From assembly GCA_026417415.1 (NCBI GenBank), contig JAOADG010000037.1, positions 1 through 64,000 of the forward strand: a stretch of DNA of 64,000 nucleotides, given 5' to 3'. This stretch comes from a bacterium (lineage in GTDB: Bacteria > Electryoneota > JAOADG01). Below, piece after piece: positions 9,263 through 20,144 of this stretch. The notes beneath the pieces were generated by a model. It did no database searches, was not told the origin of the DNA, and saw only the letters and a list, made by a program, of their open reading frames with translations. Both the position numbers and the translations under genes were made by a program. How positions within the stretch are numbered: the first letter of the stretch is position 1; every line of letters starts with the position of its first letter.

Positions 9263-12200
9263 TTAATCACGTTTCAGTGATTGTCCGTGACAATTTTTAT
9301 ACTTTTTTCCTGAACCGCAAGGACAAGGTTCATTGCGACCTACTTTTGGAGTGCTCCTTACCACAGGTTGAGTACGAATTCGTTCTTGTGTCTCAACCAT
9401 TTCTTCTTCAGATTGTGGATGTACAGCGCGATGCGAACCGGTTACTGTTGGTGCACTAAACCCAGAACTACCTTGCGTGACATTTGCAAAACCCATATTG
9501 GTTGAATCTTGATGGCGGTATTCCATACGTTCTGGACGTTTTGGTTGGGGTTGAGGTTCTTGAACTTGAATATCTGCATGGAATACAATTTTTAAAACCA
9601 GTTCATCAATTTCATACAACATTTGTTGAAACAGTTCAAATCCCTCTTTTTTATACTCAATTAAGGGATCTTTTTGTCCATAGGCGCGCAAACCCACCCC
9701 TTCTTTCAAACGATCCATCATTGCTAAATGGTCACGCCATTTTTCATCAATGACACGCAACTGGACAAAACGTAAAAATTGGCTAAACGTTTCTTCACCG
9801 ATTAAATTTTTCTTACGTTCCAGACGTTCAGTAATTCGTTTAATCCAAATCTCACGCAATTCATCTTGGAGTACATGCTCTTGTTCTTCTTTTGAAAGTG
9901 CTAAATTAAACCCAAAAATACGAAACGATTTTTTTGCAATACTTTCCCAGTCCCATTCAAAAGGACTCAACGATCGATCGGTAAATTCATTGATTAAATC
10001 TTCTACGAAATCAGAAATGGACTTTTGGAATGGTTCATAAGGATTTTCACCAAAAAGCAACTTGCGACGTTTTGAATAGATTGCTTCACGTTGCTGATTC
10101 ATCACATCATCATACTCTAACAACTGTTTACGGATACTAAAGTTATGTTGTTCTACTCGCTTTTGTGCATTTTCAATGGATTTGGTAATCCAAGGGTGTG
10201 TGATTACCTCTCCTTTTTTTACTCCAATCCGATCCATTATGCTGGCTATACGTTCACTTCCAAACAATCGCATCAAGTTATCTTCTAAAGATAGAAAGAA
10301 AATACTGGCGCCCGGATCACCTTGACGGCCAGCGCGACCACGTAACTGTCGGTCAATTCTCCGTGATTCGTGACGTTCGGTACCAATGATTTGTAAACCA
10401 CCTGTAGGATTACCATTTTCACCACGAAAGATGACGTCAGGGCTCAGTTTGATATCAGTACCTCGACCAGCCATATTCGTTGCTATCGTCACAGCACCCT
10501 TTTTGCCTGCTAAAGCAATAATCTCTGCTTCACGTTGGTGATGTTTTGCATTCAGAACGTTATGAGCAATTCCTCGCCTACTTAATAATTTAGAAAGTAG
10601 TTCAGATACTTCTACCGAAATAGTTCCTATTAAAATTGGCAATCCTTGTTCATGCAATTCTTCAATATGTTGTAAAATAGCTTCATACTTTTCCGCTTTG
10701 GTTTTGTAGATTAAATCATCGTGATCCACACGAATCATCGGACGATGGGTCGGGATGGTGATCACTTCCAATTTATAAATGGAATAAAATTCATCTTCTT
10801 CAGTAGCGGCAGTACCAGTCATCCCAGCAAGTTTATGGTATAAGCGAAAATAGTTTTGAAGAGTAATGGTAGCGATGGTTTGCGTTTCACCTTCTACTGT
10901 TACTCCTTCTTTCGCTTCAATCGCTTGATGTAAACCATCCGAGTAACGACGGCCTACCATTAAACGGCCTGTATGTTCATCTACGATGTAAATCTTTCCA
11001 TCTTGAACTACATATTCTACATCTCGTTCATAAAGCGTAAAAGCACGAAGTAATTGGGTTAAGTTATGAATTCGTTCCGATTTTGCTGAGTATGCCGATT
11101 CAAATTTTTCAAGTTCTATCTCTTTTTGTTCTTCGGTTAAACTTGGGTCATTTTTAATGCGGTGTATTTCTTCACCTACATCTGGTAAAACATACATCTG
11201 TGTGTCATCTGTGTGTTGAACCTTTGCTAAATGAATTCTACCTTTTTCCGATAGATCTACACTATGTTGTTTTTCATCAATGGCAAAGTACAATTCTTCA
11301 TCTAACGTGTGCATCTTTTTTTCGGATAACAATGAATGCTCTACAGTCGTCATCAACCGTTTCATTCCCGGTTCTGCAAGAAGTTTCATCAGACGTTTGT
11401 GTTTAGGCATTCCGCGATGACCTTTTAACAAGCATTTTCCTAATTCATACTCTTCTTCTTCGGTTAATGCTACTCCTGATTCTAATTTTTTACTCAACTG
11501 TTCTGCTTTGTCCATTTCGTAGTTGATGAGTTCTCGTTGTTTTTTTACCAACGACTCAACTGCAGGTTTTAGAGAAGCATAAATTGAGGTGTCCCCGTGC
11601 GAAGGTCCAGCGATAATTAGAGGTGTTCGTGCTTCATCAATCAATACACTATCTACTTCATCAACAATTGCGTAATGATGACCACGCTGAACCACTTCAT
11701 TTGGACTGATCGCCATATTATCACGAAGATAATCAAAACCAAATTCATTGTTCGTACCATAGGTAATGTCACAAGCATATTGTGCTTTTCGCACATCGGA
11801 AGGCATTTGTGAAAGGATACAACCTACAGTCAATCCTAAAAATTTAAAAATTTCTCCCATCCATTCGCTGTCTCGTTGGGCTAAATAATCGTTTACCGTA
11901 ACCAAATGAACCCCTTTACCTTCAAGGGCATTCAAATAAAGTGGAAGTGTTGCAACCAATGTTTTACCTTCACCGGTTGCCATTTCTGCGATTTTTCCTT
12001 CGTGGAGTACGATACCACCAATCAGTTGGACATCAAACGGAACCATATCCCATTCAATTTCACGTCCTGTAACCAACCAACGTTTTCCAAGCAATCTGCG
12101 GCAAGTTTCTTTAACAACCGCAAATGCTTCCGGAAGTAGATCATCCAAATCTTCGTTACCACTGGCTAATCGCTCTTTGAATTCAAGCGTTTTGTTTCTT

Positions 12201-12328
12201 AGTGCTTCATCTGAAAGCGAATGATAGGATTCAAAATGACGATTGATGACTTCAACAACTTTCCAATAATTTTTTATTGCACGTTCGTTTTTATCACCAA
12301 ATATGGATTTAATGATTTTCCCTAACAA
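9263..12328 (-). CDS. secA: preprotein translocase ATPase SecA
   Basis: A 1021-residue SecA motor for Sec-dependent export. It has Walker [12 protein letters not shown], the DEAD-like stretch [36 protein letters not shown], and [13 protein letters not shown]. The C-terminal zinc-binding tail [19 protein letters not shown] binds SecB or phospholipid. It is longer than E. coli SecA (901 residues). Extra length includes a Glu/Lys-rich stretch near residues 235-330, seen in several FCB-type SecA proteins. The TTG start has AAAGGA 8 nt upstream. It follows the phosphoesterase by 18 nt. Confidence 0.96.
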   Translation of the reverse strand: MLGKIIKSIFGDKNERAIKNYWKVVEVINRHFESYHSLSDEALRNKTLEFKERLASGNEDLDDLLPEAFAVVKETCRRLLGKRWLVTGREIEWDMVPFDVQLIGGIVLHEGKIAEMATGEGKTLVATLPLYLNALEGKGVHLVTVNDYLAQRDSEWMGEIFKFLGLTVGCILSQMPSDVRKAQYACDITYGTNNEFGFDYLRDNMAISPNEVVQRGHHYAIVDEVDSVLIDEARTPLIIAGPSHGDTSIYASLKPAVESLVKKQRELINYEMDKAEQLSKKLESGVALTEEEEYELGKCLLKGHRGMPKHKRLMKLLAEPGMKRLMTTVEHSLLSEKKMHTLDEELYFAIDEKQHSVDLSEKGRIHLAKVQHTDDTQMYVLPDVGEEIHRIKNDPSLTEEQKEIELEKFESAYSAKSERIHNLTQLLRAFTLYERDVEYVVQDGKIYIVDEHTGRLMVGRRYSDGLHQAIEAKEGVTVEGETQTIATITLQNYFRLYHKLAGMTGTAATEEDEFYSIYKLEVITIPTHRPMIRVDHDDLIYKTKAEKYEAILQHIEELHEQGLPILIGTISVEVSELLSKLLSRRGIAHNVLNAKHHQREAEIIALAGKKGAVTIATNMAGRGTDIKLSPDVIFRGENGNPTGGLQIIGTERHESRRIDRQLRGRAGRQGDPGASIFFLSLEDNLMRLFGSERIASIMDRIGVKKGEVITHPWITKSIENAQKRVEQHNFSIRKQLLEYDDVMNQQREAIYSKRRKLLFGENPYEPFQKSISDFVEDLINEFTDRSLSPFEWDWESIAKKSFRIFGFNLALSKEEQEHVLQDELREIWIKRITERLERKKNLIGEETFSQFLRFVQLRVIDEKWRDHLAMMDRLKEGVGLRAYGQKDPLIEYKKEGFELFQQMLYEIDELVLKIVFHADIQVQEPQPQPKRPERMEYRHQDSTNMGFANVTQGSSGFSAPTVTGSHRAVHPQSEEEMVETQERIRTQPVVRSTPKVGRNEPCPCGSGKKYKNCHGQSLKRD

Positions 12329-12346
12329 TGATGATTTCCTTTGTTA

Positions 12347-13027
12347 TCAATTTCCTAATTGTAAACGATGGGCTAAAAAACGGGGTAAACCACGATCAAG
12401 AATTTTTTGCTGAGTACGTTCAATATCATATTCAACTCTACAAAAATGAAATTTACCTAAACTCTCATTAAATACGACAAAACAGGAACGAGCATCATAA
12501 TCACGTGGTTGACCTACACTACCCACGTTAATGAGCTCACTTTTGTTATCTGAAACAAATCTAAATGGTTCATGAGTATGTCCAATAAAACAATAGCGAA
12601 TGTTTTGAGGTAAATGTTGAATTTGACGTCTGGCTTCTGATTCAGTGAAAATATAATGCCAAAGGTAAGGTTTGTACGGGGAAGAGTGAACATACATTCT
12701 ATCTTCTTCCAATACATAGAGAGGTAGTTTACTTAACCAATCACGATCCACATCCTTGAGTTGTTCTATAGTCCAAAGGATAGCTCGTTTTGCTATTTGG
12801 TTAAACTCATCAATTTCAGCAAAACATCCACATGCATCATCATGATTCCCTTTCACAATTACATCACAGTGACTACGGACAAGTTCAAGACATTCTACAG
12901 GATTTGGACCGTACCCTACAATATCTCCTAAACAGACCCATCGGTTTATTGAAAAACGCTGACCTGCTTCTAATACGGCTTCTAATGCCTCTAAATTCCC
13001 ATGAATGTCAGAAATGATTCCAATCAT
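12347..13027 (-). CDS. calcineurin-like metallophosphoesterase (YfcE/ApaH-like)
   Basis: A 226-residue single-domain phosphoesterase. Metal-binding motifs are ISDIHGN, GDIVGYG, GNHDD, HSSPYKP and GHTHEPF, followed by the NVGSVGQPRD ending typical of this subfamily. Relatives include cyclic phosphodiesterases and diadenosine tetraphosphatases; the substrate is unknown. ATG start overlapping the nusB stop by ATGA. It lies between nusB and secA. Confidence 0.8.
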   Translation of the reverse strand: MIGIISDIHGNLEALEAVLEAGQRFSINRWVCLGDIVGYGPNPVECLELVRSHCDVIVKGNHDDACGCFAEIDEFNQIAKRAILWTIEQLKDVDRDWLSKLPLYVLEEDRMYVHSSPYKPYLWHYIFTESEARRQIQHLPQNIRYCFIGHTHEPFRFVSDNKSELINVGSVGQPRDYDARSCFVVFNESLGKFHFCRVEYDIERTQQKILDRGLPRFLAHRLQLGN

Positions 13028-13593
13028 TGATCGGATAAATTAGGAATACGTGCATTGGCTGCAGCATCTAAAATTCCGTTAATAAATCGTCCTGATTGAC
13101 TCGTAGAAAATTCTTTTGCAATCTCAATGGCTTCGTTGATAACCACTTTAGGAGGGGTCTCTTCTAAAATAAAAAGTTCGCAAAGAGCCATACGTAAAAT
13201 GAGTTTATCGGTTAACGCCAAACGGTCTACAGTCCAATGCTCGACCCATTTACTAATCTCTTCATCCAACATCTCTTCGTGTTCATGAGTTTGTTGAACC
13301 AATCGTTTGCTAAATTCAATTTGATTAGGATCTCCCGTTAAAACTGTTCCGTTCCAAACTTCTAAAAATGTTCTGCCCGTAATTTCAATATCATATAGCA
13401 ACTGAAGGGCAGTTACTCTTGCTGAATGACGTGAAATTACGGGCTGATAAGATTCATCAGGATCTGGGACGTCGGATGGTTGAAGACCTATGACAACTTC
13501 TTTTAACGGAGTTTTCAAAAGTTCAATAGCAACCGATTTATACTTGGAAGTATTGCCGTTTCCTTTCTGACGTGAGTTTTTCGATTTTTTCAT
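13024..13593 (-). CDS. nusB: transcription antitermination factor NusB
   Basis: A 189-residue NusB. The conserved all-helical domain starts near residue 50 (SRHSARVTALQLLYDIE) and ends with the family signature VINEAIEIAKEFSTSQSGRF plus INGILD. An N-terminal extension of about 45 residues, Lys/Ser-rich at first, precedes the domain. NusB with NusE (S10) binds boxA RNA for rRNA antitermination. The ATG overlaps the ilvE stop (ATGA), so it may be translated together with ilvE. Confidence 0.9.
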   Translation of the reverse strand: MKKSKNSRQKGNGNTSKYKSVAIELLKTPLKEVVIGLQPSDVPDPDESYQPVISRHSARVTALQLLYDIEITGRTFLEVWNGTVLTGDPNQIEFSKRLVQQTHEHEEMLDEEISKWVEHWTVDRLALTDKLILRMALCELFILEETPPKVVINEAIEIAKEFSTSQSGRFINGILDAAANARIPNLSDQ

Positions 13594-14633
13594 ACCTTAG
13601 TTAACCATCCATATTTGTCTGGAGCTCGTCCCGTAACGATATCCATCAAACGCTGACGCAATTCTTTAGTAATTGGACCAACACCACCACGTGAAATATA
13701 GGCACTTTCATTTGGAAGTGGAACCTCTTCAACTACTTCACCCACTGCGATCCGATCAACAGAACGAATTGGGGTTACTTCTGCTGCTGTGCCTGTGAAA
13801 AATAGCTCATCACAAATGTATAGCATTTCACGTGGAATGGAAGTTTCAACTACTTTTAAACCCATTTCTTTTTCTAAAATAGTGATAACACAGTGTCTCG
13901 TAATTCCCGGTAATACACCTTCAGCCAGAGATGGAGTATAAACAATTCCTTCACGAACCAAAAATAAATTCTCTCCACTCCCTTCTGAAACCGTACCGTT
14001 TACATTTAATGCAATTCCTTCATCAAAGGTCTCGAAACCAATCACATCTTTTGTAGAATTTTCTTTATCTACTCCATTTCGCATCGCAACAGATTCAATT
14101 TTAATTAACTGACTGTTGAGATAGTTTGCCATAGATTTCGACAAAGTGGGAAACGTATCCGGTGCTGCACGTCGCCATGAACTTACCATAACATCAACCC
14201 CGGTTTCTGCTTTGGGACCAAGGTATTTCCCCCAGTACCAAGTCATAATCACAACGTTAATCGGATTGTTCTTTGGTAACACACCTAAACTTGCGTAACC
14301 ACGAAACACTAAAGGTCGGATATAGGCCTCTTCCCAGCGATTGCGTCGTATGCTTTCAATACATGCATTTTCAATTTCTTCACGACTATATGGGATGCGC
14401 ATACGACAGATTTTTGCACTATCAAACAATCTACGAACATGTTCTTTTAATCGAAATATCGCCGGACCATGAACTGTTTTGTAACAACGAATACCTTCAA
14501 AGACAGCAGAACCATAATGCAAGGCATGGACGCCAACGTGCACGGTGGCTTCTTTCCATGGAACAAATTTTCCATCAAACCATATTTCTTTTGTTTCATC
14601 AAATTCTGTTTTAATTGGAGTGGTGTTATTCAT
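13590..14633 (-). CDS. ilvE: branched-chain amino acid aminotransferase
   Basis: A 347-residue class IV (fold type IV) PLP transaminase. Motifs include VHALHYGSAVFEGIR, the catalytic Lys in LSKSMANYLNS, EGSGENLF, and GTAAEVTPIRSVD. It interconverts Leu, Ile and Val with their 2-keto acids. Compared with the roughly 310-residue E. coli enzyme, an insertion of about 14 residues lies before DEGIALNVNG (about residues 194-208). Its place downstream of acyl-CoA genes fits branched-chain amino acid catabolism; that role is inferred. Confidence 0.9.
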   Translation of the reverse strand: MNNTTPIKTEFDETKEIWFDGKFVPWKEATVHVGVHALHYGSAVFEGIRCYKTVHGPAIFRLKEHVRRLFDSAKICRMRIPYSREEIENACIESIRRNRWEEAYIRPLVFRGYASLGVLPKNNPINVVIMTWYWGKYLGPKAETGVDVMVSSWRRAAPDTFPTLSKSMANYLNSQLIKIESVAMRNGVDKENSTKDVIGFETFDEGIALNVNGTVSEGSGENLFLVREGIVYTPSLAEGVLPGITRHCVITILEKEMGLKVVETSIPREMLYICDELFFTGTAAEVTPIRSVDRIAVGEVVEEVPLPNESAYISRGGVGPITKELRQRLMDIVTGRAPDKYGWLTKV

Positions 14634-14673
14634 AGCGAGAACCCCTTGTTAATGTGGAACCTATGAGTGTTGA

Positions 14674-15819
14674 TTAATTTCGTCCGAGAAGAGAATTAGC
14701 GAGAATAAATCGTTGGATTTCACTAGTACCTTCATATATTTCACAAACCTTACTATCGCGAAGATGCCGTTCTGCACTATAATCTTTCATATATCCTGCA
14801 CCTCCGTGAATTTGAACGCCTTCATTTGCTATTTCTACACAAATTTGTGAGGTATAAAGTTTTGCCATAGCTGCTTCTACAGAGTAAGGCAACCCTTGAT
14901 CCTTTAACCATGCAGCACGGTGAGTCAGCAAGCGACCGGCATCTAACTTCATCATCATATCTGCAAACTTAAAACGGATGGCTTGAAAATTGGTAATCGG
15001 TTGTCCGAATTGATAACGTTGAAGACCATATTCTTTAGCCGCTTCCATCGCGGCAACACCAATTCCTAAAGCTTGTGAAGCAATGCCAATCCGACCAGAA
15101 TCAAGAACAGAGAGTGCAATCTTAAATCCTTCTCCCATCTTGCCTAAAAGATTTTCTTTGGGAACGATACAATTATCAAAAACGATTTGAGCACAATCGC
15201 TGGCACGGATCCCCATCTTTTTTTCTTTTTTACCTACGATGAAACCCGGAAAATTTTTTTCTATGATAAGTGAACTGGTCCCTTTACTCCCTTTAGAAGG
15301 ATCAGTCACACAAGTTACAATAAATACATCCCCATTGGCACCTGTAGTGATAAAATTTTTTGTACCATTCACTACGAAATGATCGCCTTTATCCTCTGCA
15401 AAGGTCTTTTGAGCGCCAGCATCAGAACCTGCTTGAGGTTCGGTCAACATAAAGCCACCAAGCCATTCACCAGAAGCCAATTTTGGTAAGTATTTTTGTT
15501 TTTGTTCTTCAGTACCAAACTTTAAAATCGGATAGCCCGCTAACGTGTTTGTTACGGATAGAATTACACCTACACTGGCATCACCTCTGGAAATTTCTTC
15601 AATCATCAAAGAATAAGCAATGGTGTCCATACCTGCACCGCCGTACTCTTCCGGAATTTGTATTCCACAAAACCCCATTTTACCCAATTGCTTCAACTCT
15701 TCCCAGGGAAAAAGTTCTTTTTCATCACGTTCAGTAGCTTTAGGAGCTAAAACTTCTTTTGCAAATGCCCGTGCAGTGTCACGTACCATCAACTGTTCTT
15801 CTGTGTATTGAAAATTCAT
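14674..15819 (-). CDS. acyl-CoA dehydrogenase (short-chain/butyryl-CoA type)
   Basis: A 381-residue FAD enzyme of the acyl-CoA dehydrogenase family that oxidises acyl-CoA to trans-2-enoyl-CoA. Motifs are MLTEPQAGSDAGA, the FAD segment NFITTGANGD, and the catalytic Glu in EIYEGTSEIQRFILA. The length and the ending NSLLGRN match butyryl-CoA dehydrogenases. ATG start with AGGAG; a second AGGAG copy lies just upstream. A predicted promoter in the 111-nt gap before it may drive it separately from hbd. Confidence 0.85.
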   Translation of the reverse strand: MNFQYTEEQLMVRDTARAFAKEVLAPKATERDEKELFPWEELKQLGKMGFCGIQIPEEYGGAGMDTIAYSLMIEEISRGDASVGVILSVTNTLAGYPILKFGTEEQKQKYLPKLASGEWLGGFMLTEPQAGSDAGAQKTFAEDKGDHFVVNGTKNFITTGANGDVFIVTCVTDPSKGSKGTSSLIIEKNFPGFIVGKKEKKMGIRASDCAQIVFDNCIVPKENLLGKMGEGFKIALSVLDSGRIGIASQALGIGVAAMEAAKEYGLQRYQFGQPITNFQAIRFKFADMMMKLDAGRLLTHRAAWLKDQGLPYSVEAAMAKLYTSQICVEIANEGVQIHGGAGYMKDYSAERHLRDSKVCEIYEGTSEIQRFILANSLLGRN

Positions 15820-15859
15820 TCAAACTCCTATCAACTCCTACAAAAGAAAGATAAAAAAC

Positions 15860-15888
15860 AATCTACCTCAAGCGAAAACTGCGCTCAA
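15860..15888 (-). promoter_or_regulatory. predicted sigma-70-type promoter of the acyl-CoA dehydrogenase-ilvE segment
   Basis: On the minus strand TTGAGC (15883-15888) and TAGATT (15860-15865) are separated by exactly 17 bp. They stand about 40 nt upstream of the acyl-CoA dehydrogenase ATG, in the only sizeable gap inside the acyl-CoA cluster. Sequence match only. Confidence 0.4.
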
Positions 15889-15930
15889 TTCTTAATGTTT
15901 GCAAAAAAAATGAAAACAGTTAATAAAGGT

Positions 15931-16785
15931 CTAATACTGATAAAACCCTTTGGATGTCTTGCGTCCTAAATATCCTGCAGCTACCATCTTACGTAATAAC
16001 GGACAGGGACGATATTTGGGATCACCCAATTCGTTGTGCATCACCTCTAAAATGGCTAAACAGACATCTAATCCAATAAAATCTGCTAAAGTCAAAGGAC
16101 CCATTGGATGAGACATTCCAAGTTTCATTACTTCATCAATGGCTTCTTTAGTTGCTACACCTTCGTAAAGTGCATAAATCGCTTCATTGATCATCGGCAT
16201 TAAAATCCGATTGGCAACAAAACCCGGATAGTCCTGTACCAATACAGGTACTTTTCCCATGGCTTTCGCAGTTTCTTCAATTATAGAGTAACACTCATCA
16301 GACGTTGCAAGTCCTCGAATGACTTCCACCAACTTCATCATAGGGACAGGATTCATAAAATGCATACCAATAAAGTGAGACGGATTTTTTGTCATTGCAC
16401 CCAATTTCGTTATGGAAATTGAAGAAGTATTCGAAGCCAAGATGGTATCATCGCGAACCATTTGTTTGAGTTCATCGTACAAATTCTTTTTAAGCGCTTC
16501 ATCTTCAGGGATTGCTTCAATAATCAGATCGCATTCTTCCACAAACTTTTTATCTAATCCTATTTTCGGAAACAAGTTAGAAAGTGTCTTTGCTTTATCT
16601 TCTTCGCTAATCGTCCCTTTTTTCACTTGACGATCTAAATTTGTTCCTATGGTTTTCATTGCACGATCGAGAAATTCTTGTTTGACATCGCTTAGGTAAG
16701 TTGTATAACCGGATTGTGCCGAAACATGTGCAATCCCATTGCCCATAGTACCGCCACCAATAACGAGAATTTTTTGAATTTTCAT
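15931..16785 (-). CDS. hbd: 3-hydroxybutyryl-CoA dehydrogenase
   Basis: A 284-residue NAD(P)-dependent 3-hydroxyacyl-CoA dehydrogenase. The N-terminal Rossmann motif is VIGGGTMGNGIAH. HFMNPVPMMKLVEVI carries the catalytic His, with Glu nearby. The C-terminal domain shows GFVANRILMPMINEA and GMSHPMGPLTLADFIGLD. The size fits the stand-alone Hbd rather than the fused FadB/FadJ. No enoyl-CoA hydratase lies nearby. ATG with AGGAG; 15 nt downstream of the thiolase stop. Confidence 0.92.
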   Translation of the reverse strand: MKIQKILVIGGGTMGNGIAHVSAQSGYTTYLSDVKQEFLDRAMKTIGTNLDRQVKKGTISEEDKAKTLSNLFPKIGLDKKFVEECDLIIEAIPEDEALKKNLYDELKQMVRDDTILASNTSSISITKLGAMTKNPSHFIGMHFMNPVPMMKLVEVIRGLATSDECYSIIEETAKAMGKVPVLVQDYPGFVANRILMPMINEAIYALYEGVATKEAIDEVMKLGMSHPMGPLTLADFIGLDVCLAILEVMHNELGDPKYRPCPLLRKMVAAGYLGRKTSKGFYQY

Positions 16786-16800
16786 AAGTTACTCCTCTTC

Positions 16801-17988
16801 TTATTCTGTTTGAATGGCTAATGCGGTTGCTTCTCCACCACCATTGCAAAGACCAGCGATACCGCGTTTTTTTCCGTTAGCTAACAGTTGGGAAAGCAAA
16901 GTCACAACAATACGAGCACCTGATGCACCGATTGGATGACCCAAAGCAACAGCGCCACCCCAAATGTTTACTTTGTCTGAAGGTAGTCCTAAAAGTTGAT
17001 TATTAACAAGGGCGACTACAGAAAATGCTTCATTCAATTCATAGTAATCCACTTCATCTTTGGACCATTGTAATTTTTTCAAAAGGCGTTCTACTGCTCC
17101 TGAAGGCGCTGTTGTGAACCATTCTGGGTCTTGTGAAAAAGTTGACCAACCTTTAACACTGGCTAAGATTTTTAGGTTGTTCCGAATGGCATAATCCCGA
17201 GAAACCAATACCAACGCCGCAGCACCATCATCCAAAGAAGAAGCATTGGCTGCAGTGACTGTGCCATCTTTAGCAAAAGCAGGACGTAGTTCAGCAAATT
17301 TATCCAACTTGGCTTTTTTCGGTTCTTCGTCTTCATTGATCACAATCGGATCGCCTTTTTTTTGCGGAATAGTGACGGGAACAATTTCGTTAGAGAAATA
17401 ACCATTTTTTTGAGCTTCTAATGCACGGGTATAAGACAGTTTTGCGTACTCATCTTGTTGTTCACGGGTGATGTTGTATTTTGCTGCACAAGTTTCGGCA
17501 CAATTCCCCATATGTTTATCATTGTAAACATCCCAAAGTCCATCTTTAATCACACCGTCAATTACTTGGGCATGACCGTACCCTACACCACTACGAGCCC
17601 AATAAACATAATGCGGAGTATTGGACATGGATTCCATTCCGCCAGCAACCACCACCTCTGATTCACCACTTTCAATTTGGGCTGCAGCAAGCATAATGGC
17701 TTTAAGTCCTGAGGAACAAACTTTATTGACAGTCCAAGCACTTGCAGAAGTAGGTATTCCTGCTGCAATAGACGCTTGACGTGCTGGTGCTTGACCTACA
17801 CCTGCTTGTAAAACCATGCCCATAATAACATCTTGCACTTGATCTGGTGATATATGGGCACGTTCTAAAGCACTGCGTATGGCGATACCACCCAATTGAG
17901 TGGCACTAAAAGATGAAAGTGAACCTCGATAAGCACCAATCGGTGTTCTTGCTATACCTACAATAACGGCTTCTGGATGGTGTTCCAT
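16801..17988 (-). CDS. acetyl-CoA C-acetyltransferase (thiolase)
   Basis: A 395-residue thiolase that condenses or cleaves acetoacetyl-CoA. The acyl-accepting Cys is in NKVCSSGLKAI (about residue 90). The His of GHPIGASGARI and second Cys of GLCNGGGEATA complete the active site. I chose the ATG at 17988, which has GGGGG upstream. A longer frame to 18054 would overlap the MBL gene and adds a hydrophobic stretch not found in thiolases. It acts with hbd and the CoA-transferase next door. Confidence 0.92.
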   Translation of the reverse strand: MEHHPEAVIVGIARTPIGAYRGSLSSFSATQLGGIAIRSALERAHISPDQVQDVIMGMVLQAGVGQAPARQASIAAGIPTSASAWTVNKVCSSGLKAIMLAAAQIESGESEVVVAGGMESMSNTPHYVYWARSGVGYGHAQVIDGVIKDGLWDVYNDKHMGNCAETCAAKYNITREQQDEYAKLSYTRALEAQKNGYFSNEIVPVTIPQKKGDPIVINEDEEPKKAKLDKFAELRPAFAKDGTVTAANASSLDDGAAALVLVSRDYAIRNNLKILASVKGWSTFSQDPEWFTTAPSGAVERLLKKLQWSKDEVDYYELNEAFSVVALVNNQLLGLPSDKVNIWGGAVALGHPIGASGARIVVTLLSQLLANGKKRGIAGLCNGGGEATALAIQTE

Positions 17989-18010
17989 AATAACCCCCTT
18001 CTGTAACAAA

Positions 18011-18949
18011 TTAAAGCAATGTATGATAAGGACGAAAAACAAAACGATGATCATCTTTGACTACATGGCCAACTTTAACACGTGGGGCATGGTCAAAGAA
18101 TAACAGCCAATTCTGAGCAGCAGCTTCTTCTAACAACTGTTTTTTGGATTGTTTCACTTCAAAAGGAAATAAATCAAATTTCATCACCAAATTTGGATGA
18201 ATATGGGAAGATGTGGGAATCAAATCGGCTAAAAAACAACCTGTTTCGGACGAACTTTTAATTAAAACAATGCAGTGATTCCGTGTATGTCCACCCGTAG
18301 TACGAACTTCAATTCCGGGTAGTAATTCACCATCATGATCCCATAGTTCCAACTGATTATTTTCTTGTAACGGTAAAATGTTTATCAAAGGAATGCTTTT
18401 TCGTTCTCCGGGAGGAGGATAAAGTGCGCATTCATATTCTCCGCGTGAGATAAAGTAAGTTGCATTCGGAAAAGTTGGAATAGCTTCCTTTTCTTCATTG
18501 TAGGTTGTATTTCCACCACAATGATCAAAATGTAGATGAGTATTGATTACATGGGTAATATTCGTCGGATGAACCCCTAACTTTGATAAATTATCTAACA
18601 AAAGCCTAGGTTTTTGGAAGATATAACTTCGTCCTTCGGATACTTCCCCTTTATTTCCGATTCCGGTATCTACCAAAACACGAAAAGACGGATGTTCAAT
18701 GTAAAGAACATTTAGCCCAATGAGTGTTCGTCCTTTATGTTTTGTTTCTCCTTCTGGTCTTTCGCGTGGATGTGGAATTTCAGCGGCATGATGATCTGAA
18801 GCTGCAATTTGATCCATTGTGCGAAACATGGACTGGCCCATCAATAGCATTCCACCATCAGAAATTAAATAAACTCGAAAATCACCAATAGAAAACGGAC
18901 CTTCTATCAGTGGGAATTTAGAAAAGTGCTGCCAGTCAAACGATGTCAT
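18011..18949 (-). CDS. MBL-fold metallo-hydrolase
   Basis: A 312-residue metallo-beta-lactamase-fold protein. Metal-binding motifs are THLHFDHCGG (HxHxDH), TGGHTRNH, and FFDHAPRV. The substrate is unknown; relatives include lactonases, thioesterase-like and glyoxalase II-like hydrolases. It sits inside the acyl-CoA operon, 3 nt after the second acyl-CoA dehydrogenase and about 20 nt before the thiolase. A role on a CoA thioester or lactone intermediate is plausible but unproven. Confidence 0.8.
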   Translation of the reverse strand: MTSFDWQHFSKFPLIEGPFSIGDFRVYLISDGGMLLMGQSMFRTMDQIAASDHHAAEIPHPRERPEGETKHKGRTLIGLNVLYIEHPSFRVLVDTGIGNKGEVSEGRSYIFQKPRLLLDNLSKLGVHPTNITHVINTHLHFDHCGGNTTYNEEKEAIPTFPNATYFISRGEYECALYPPPGERKSIPLINILPLQENNQLELWDHDGELLPGIEVRTTGGHTRNHCIVLIKSSSETGCFLADLIPTSSHIHPNLVMKFDLFPFEVKQSKKQLLEEAAAQNWLLFFDHAPRVKVGHVVKDDHRFVFRPYHTLL

Positions 18950-18952
18950 GGA

Positions 18953-20116
18953 TTAACCTAAAAGATCGCCTTGTAAGATGCGTCGTGCGATGACTAAACG
19001 TTGAATTTCGCTTGTCCCTTCACCGATTTCTGTCAATTTTGCATCACGCAACATCCGTTCTACTTCATATTCCTGGACATACCCATATCCACCATGAATT
19101 TGAATGGCAGTTAAACAACAGCGTGTAGCAACTTCACTTGCATAGAGTTTAGCCATAGAGGCATATTTAATATAATTTTTATCAGCATCTTTTAATTTCG
19201 CTGCAAAGTAAACCAAGTGTCGTGCGGCTTCTATTTCTGTGGCCATTGTGGCTAACTTCATTTGAGTGGCTTGAAATTCTGAGATTGGTCGGTTAAATTG
19301 TTCCCTCTCTTGAGAATACTTTACAGCCGCTAAATATGCCCCTTCAGCAATTCCAAGTGCCATTGCACCTATAGAAATCCGACCACCATCCAATACGGTT
19401 AAAAACTGCTTAAAACCTGAGTTTAACTCTCCTAACAAATTTTCTTCGGGAATGCGGCAATTGTCAAAATGTAATGTAGCCGTATCACTTCCTCGGCAAC
19501 CAAGTTTATTTTCTTTTTTACCCACGGAAAAACCTGGTGCACCTCGTTCAATGATAAAACTAGAGATTCCTTTTGTCCCTTTACTTTTATCAGTCACAGC
19601 AGTTGCTACATAGGTGGATGCATAAGAAGCGTTCGTAATGTAAATTTTTTGTCCATTTAATACCCACTCGTGGCCATCTTTCACTGCAGTGGTCTGTGTC
19701 CCGCCAGCATCACTTCCTGCACCAGGTTCTGTTAACCCAAAAGCCCCTAACACTTCACCGCGTGCCATCGGTGGTATGTACTTTTTTTTCTGGCTTTCGT
19801 TTCCAAACAAAAAAATGGGTCCAATTCCTAAAGAAACGTGTGCTGCTAAAGTTAAGGCAGTAGAACCACAGACCTTTGCAATTTCTTCTACAGCCACTGC
19901 ATAACCTAAATATCCGAGACCGGCACCATCGTATTCTTCAGGATAAGGTATTCCCATTAAACCCAATTCACCCATCTTTTTCACTTGTTCCATCGGAAAG
20001 CGTTGTTCTTCATCAATTGAGATAGCAATTGGTGCTAGTTCAGTTTTAGCAAAATCTGCTACCATATCGCGTAACATTAAAACTTCTTCAGGTAGCATTA
20101 GATCAAAATTAGACAT
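18953..20116 (-). CDS. acyl-CoA dehydrogenase (isovaleryl/short-branched-chain type possible)
   Basis: A 387-residue acyl-CoA dehydrogenase with FGLTEPGAGSDAGG, IYITNASYA and TEIGEGTSEIQRLVIAR. In the common short-chain subgroup the catalytic Glu lies in this C-terminal segment. Here the residue is Gly within IGEGTSEIQ, where the other copy in the operon has IYEGTSE. In isovaleryl-CoA dehydrogenases the base is a Glu elsewhere in the fold, so a branched-chain substrate fits; this is inference. ATG with AAGGA. Precedes the MBL gene by 3 nt. Confidence 0.82.
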   Translation of the reverse strand: MSNFDLMLPEEVLMLRDMVADFAKTELAPIAISIDEEQRFPMEQVKKMGELGLMGIPYPEEYDGAGLGYLGYAVAVEEIAKVCGSTALTLAAHVSLGIGPIFLFGNESQKKKYIPPMARGEVLGAFGLTEPGAGSDAGGTQTTAVKDGHEWVLNGQKIYITNASYASTYVATAVTDKSKGTKGISSFIIERGAPGFSVGKKENKLGCRGSDTATLHFDNCRIPEENLLGELNSGFKQFLTVLDGGRISIGAMALGIAEGAYLAAVKYSQEREQFNRPISEFQATQMKLATMATEIEAARHLVYFAAKLKDADKNYIKYASMAKLYASEVATRCCLTAIQIHGGYGYVQEYEVERMLRDAKLTEIGEGTSEIQRLVIARRILQGDLLG

Positions 20117-20144
20117 TTAGTAATCCTTCTTAGATTATCGGTTT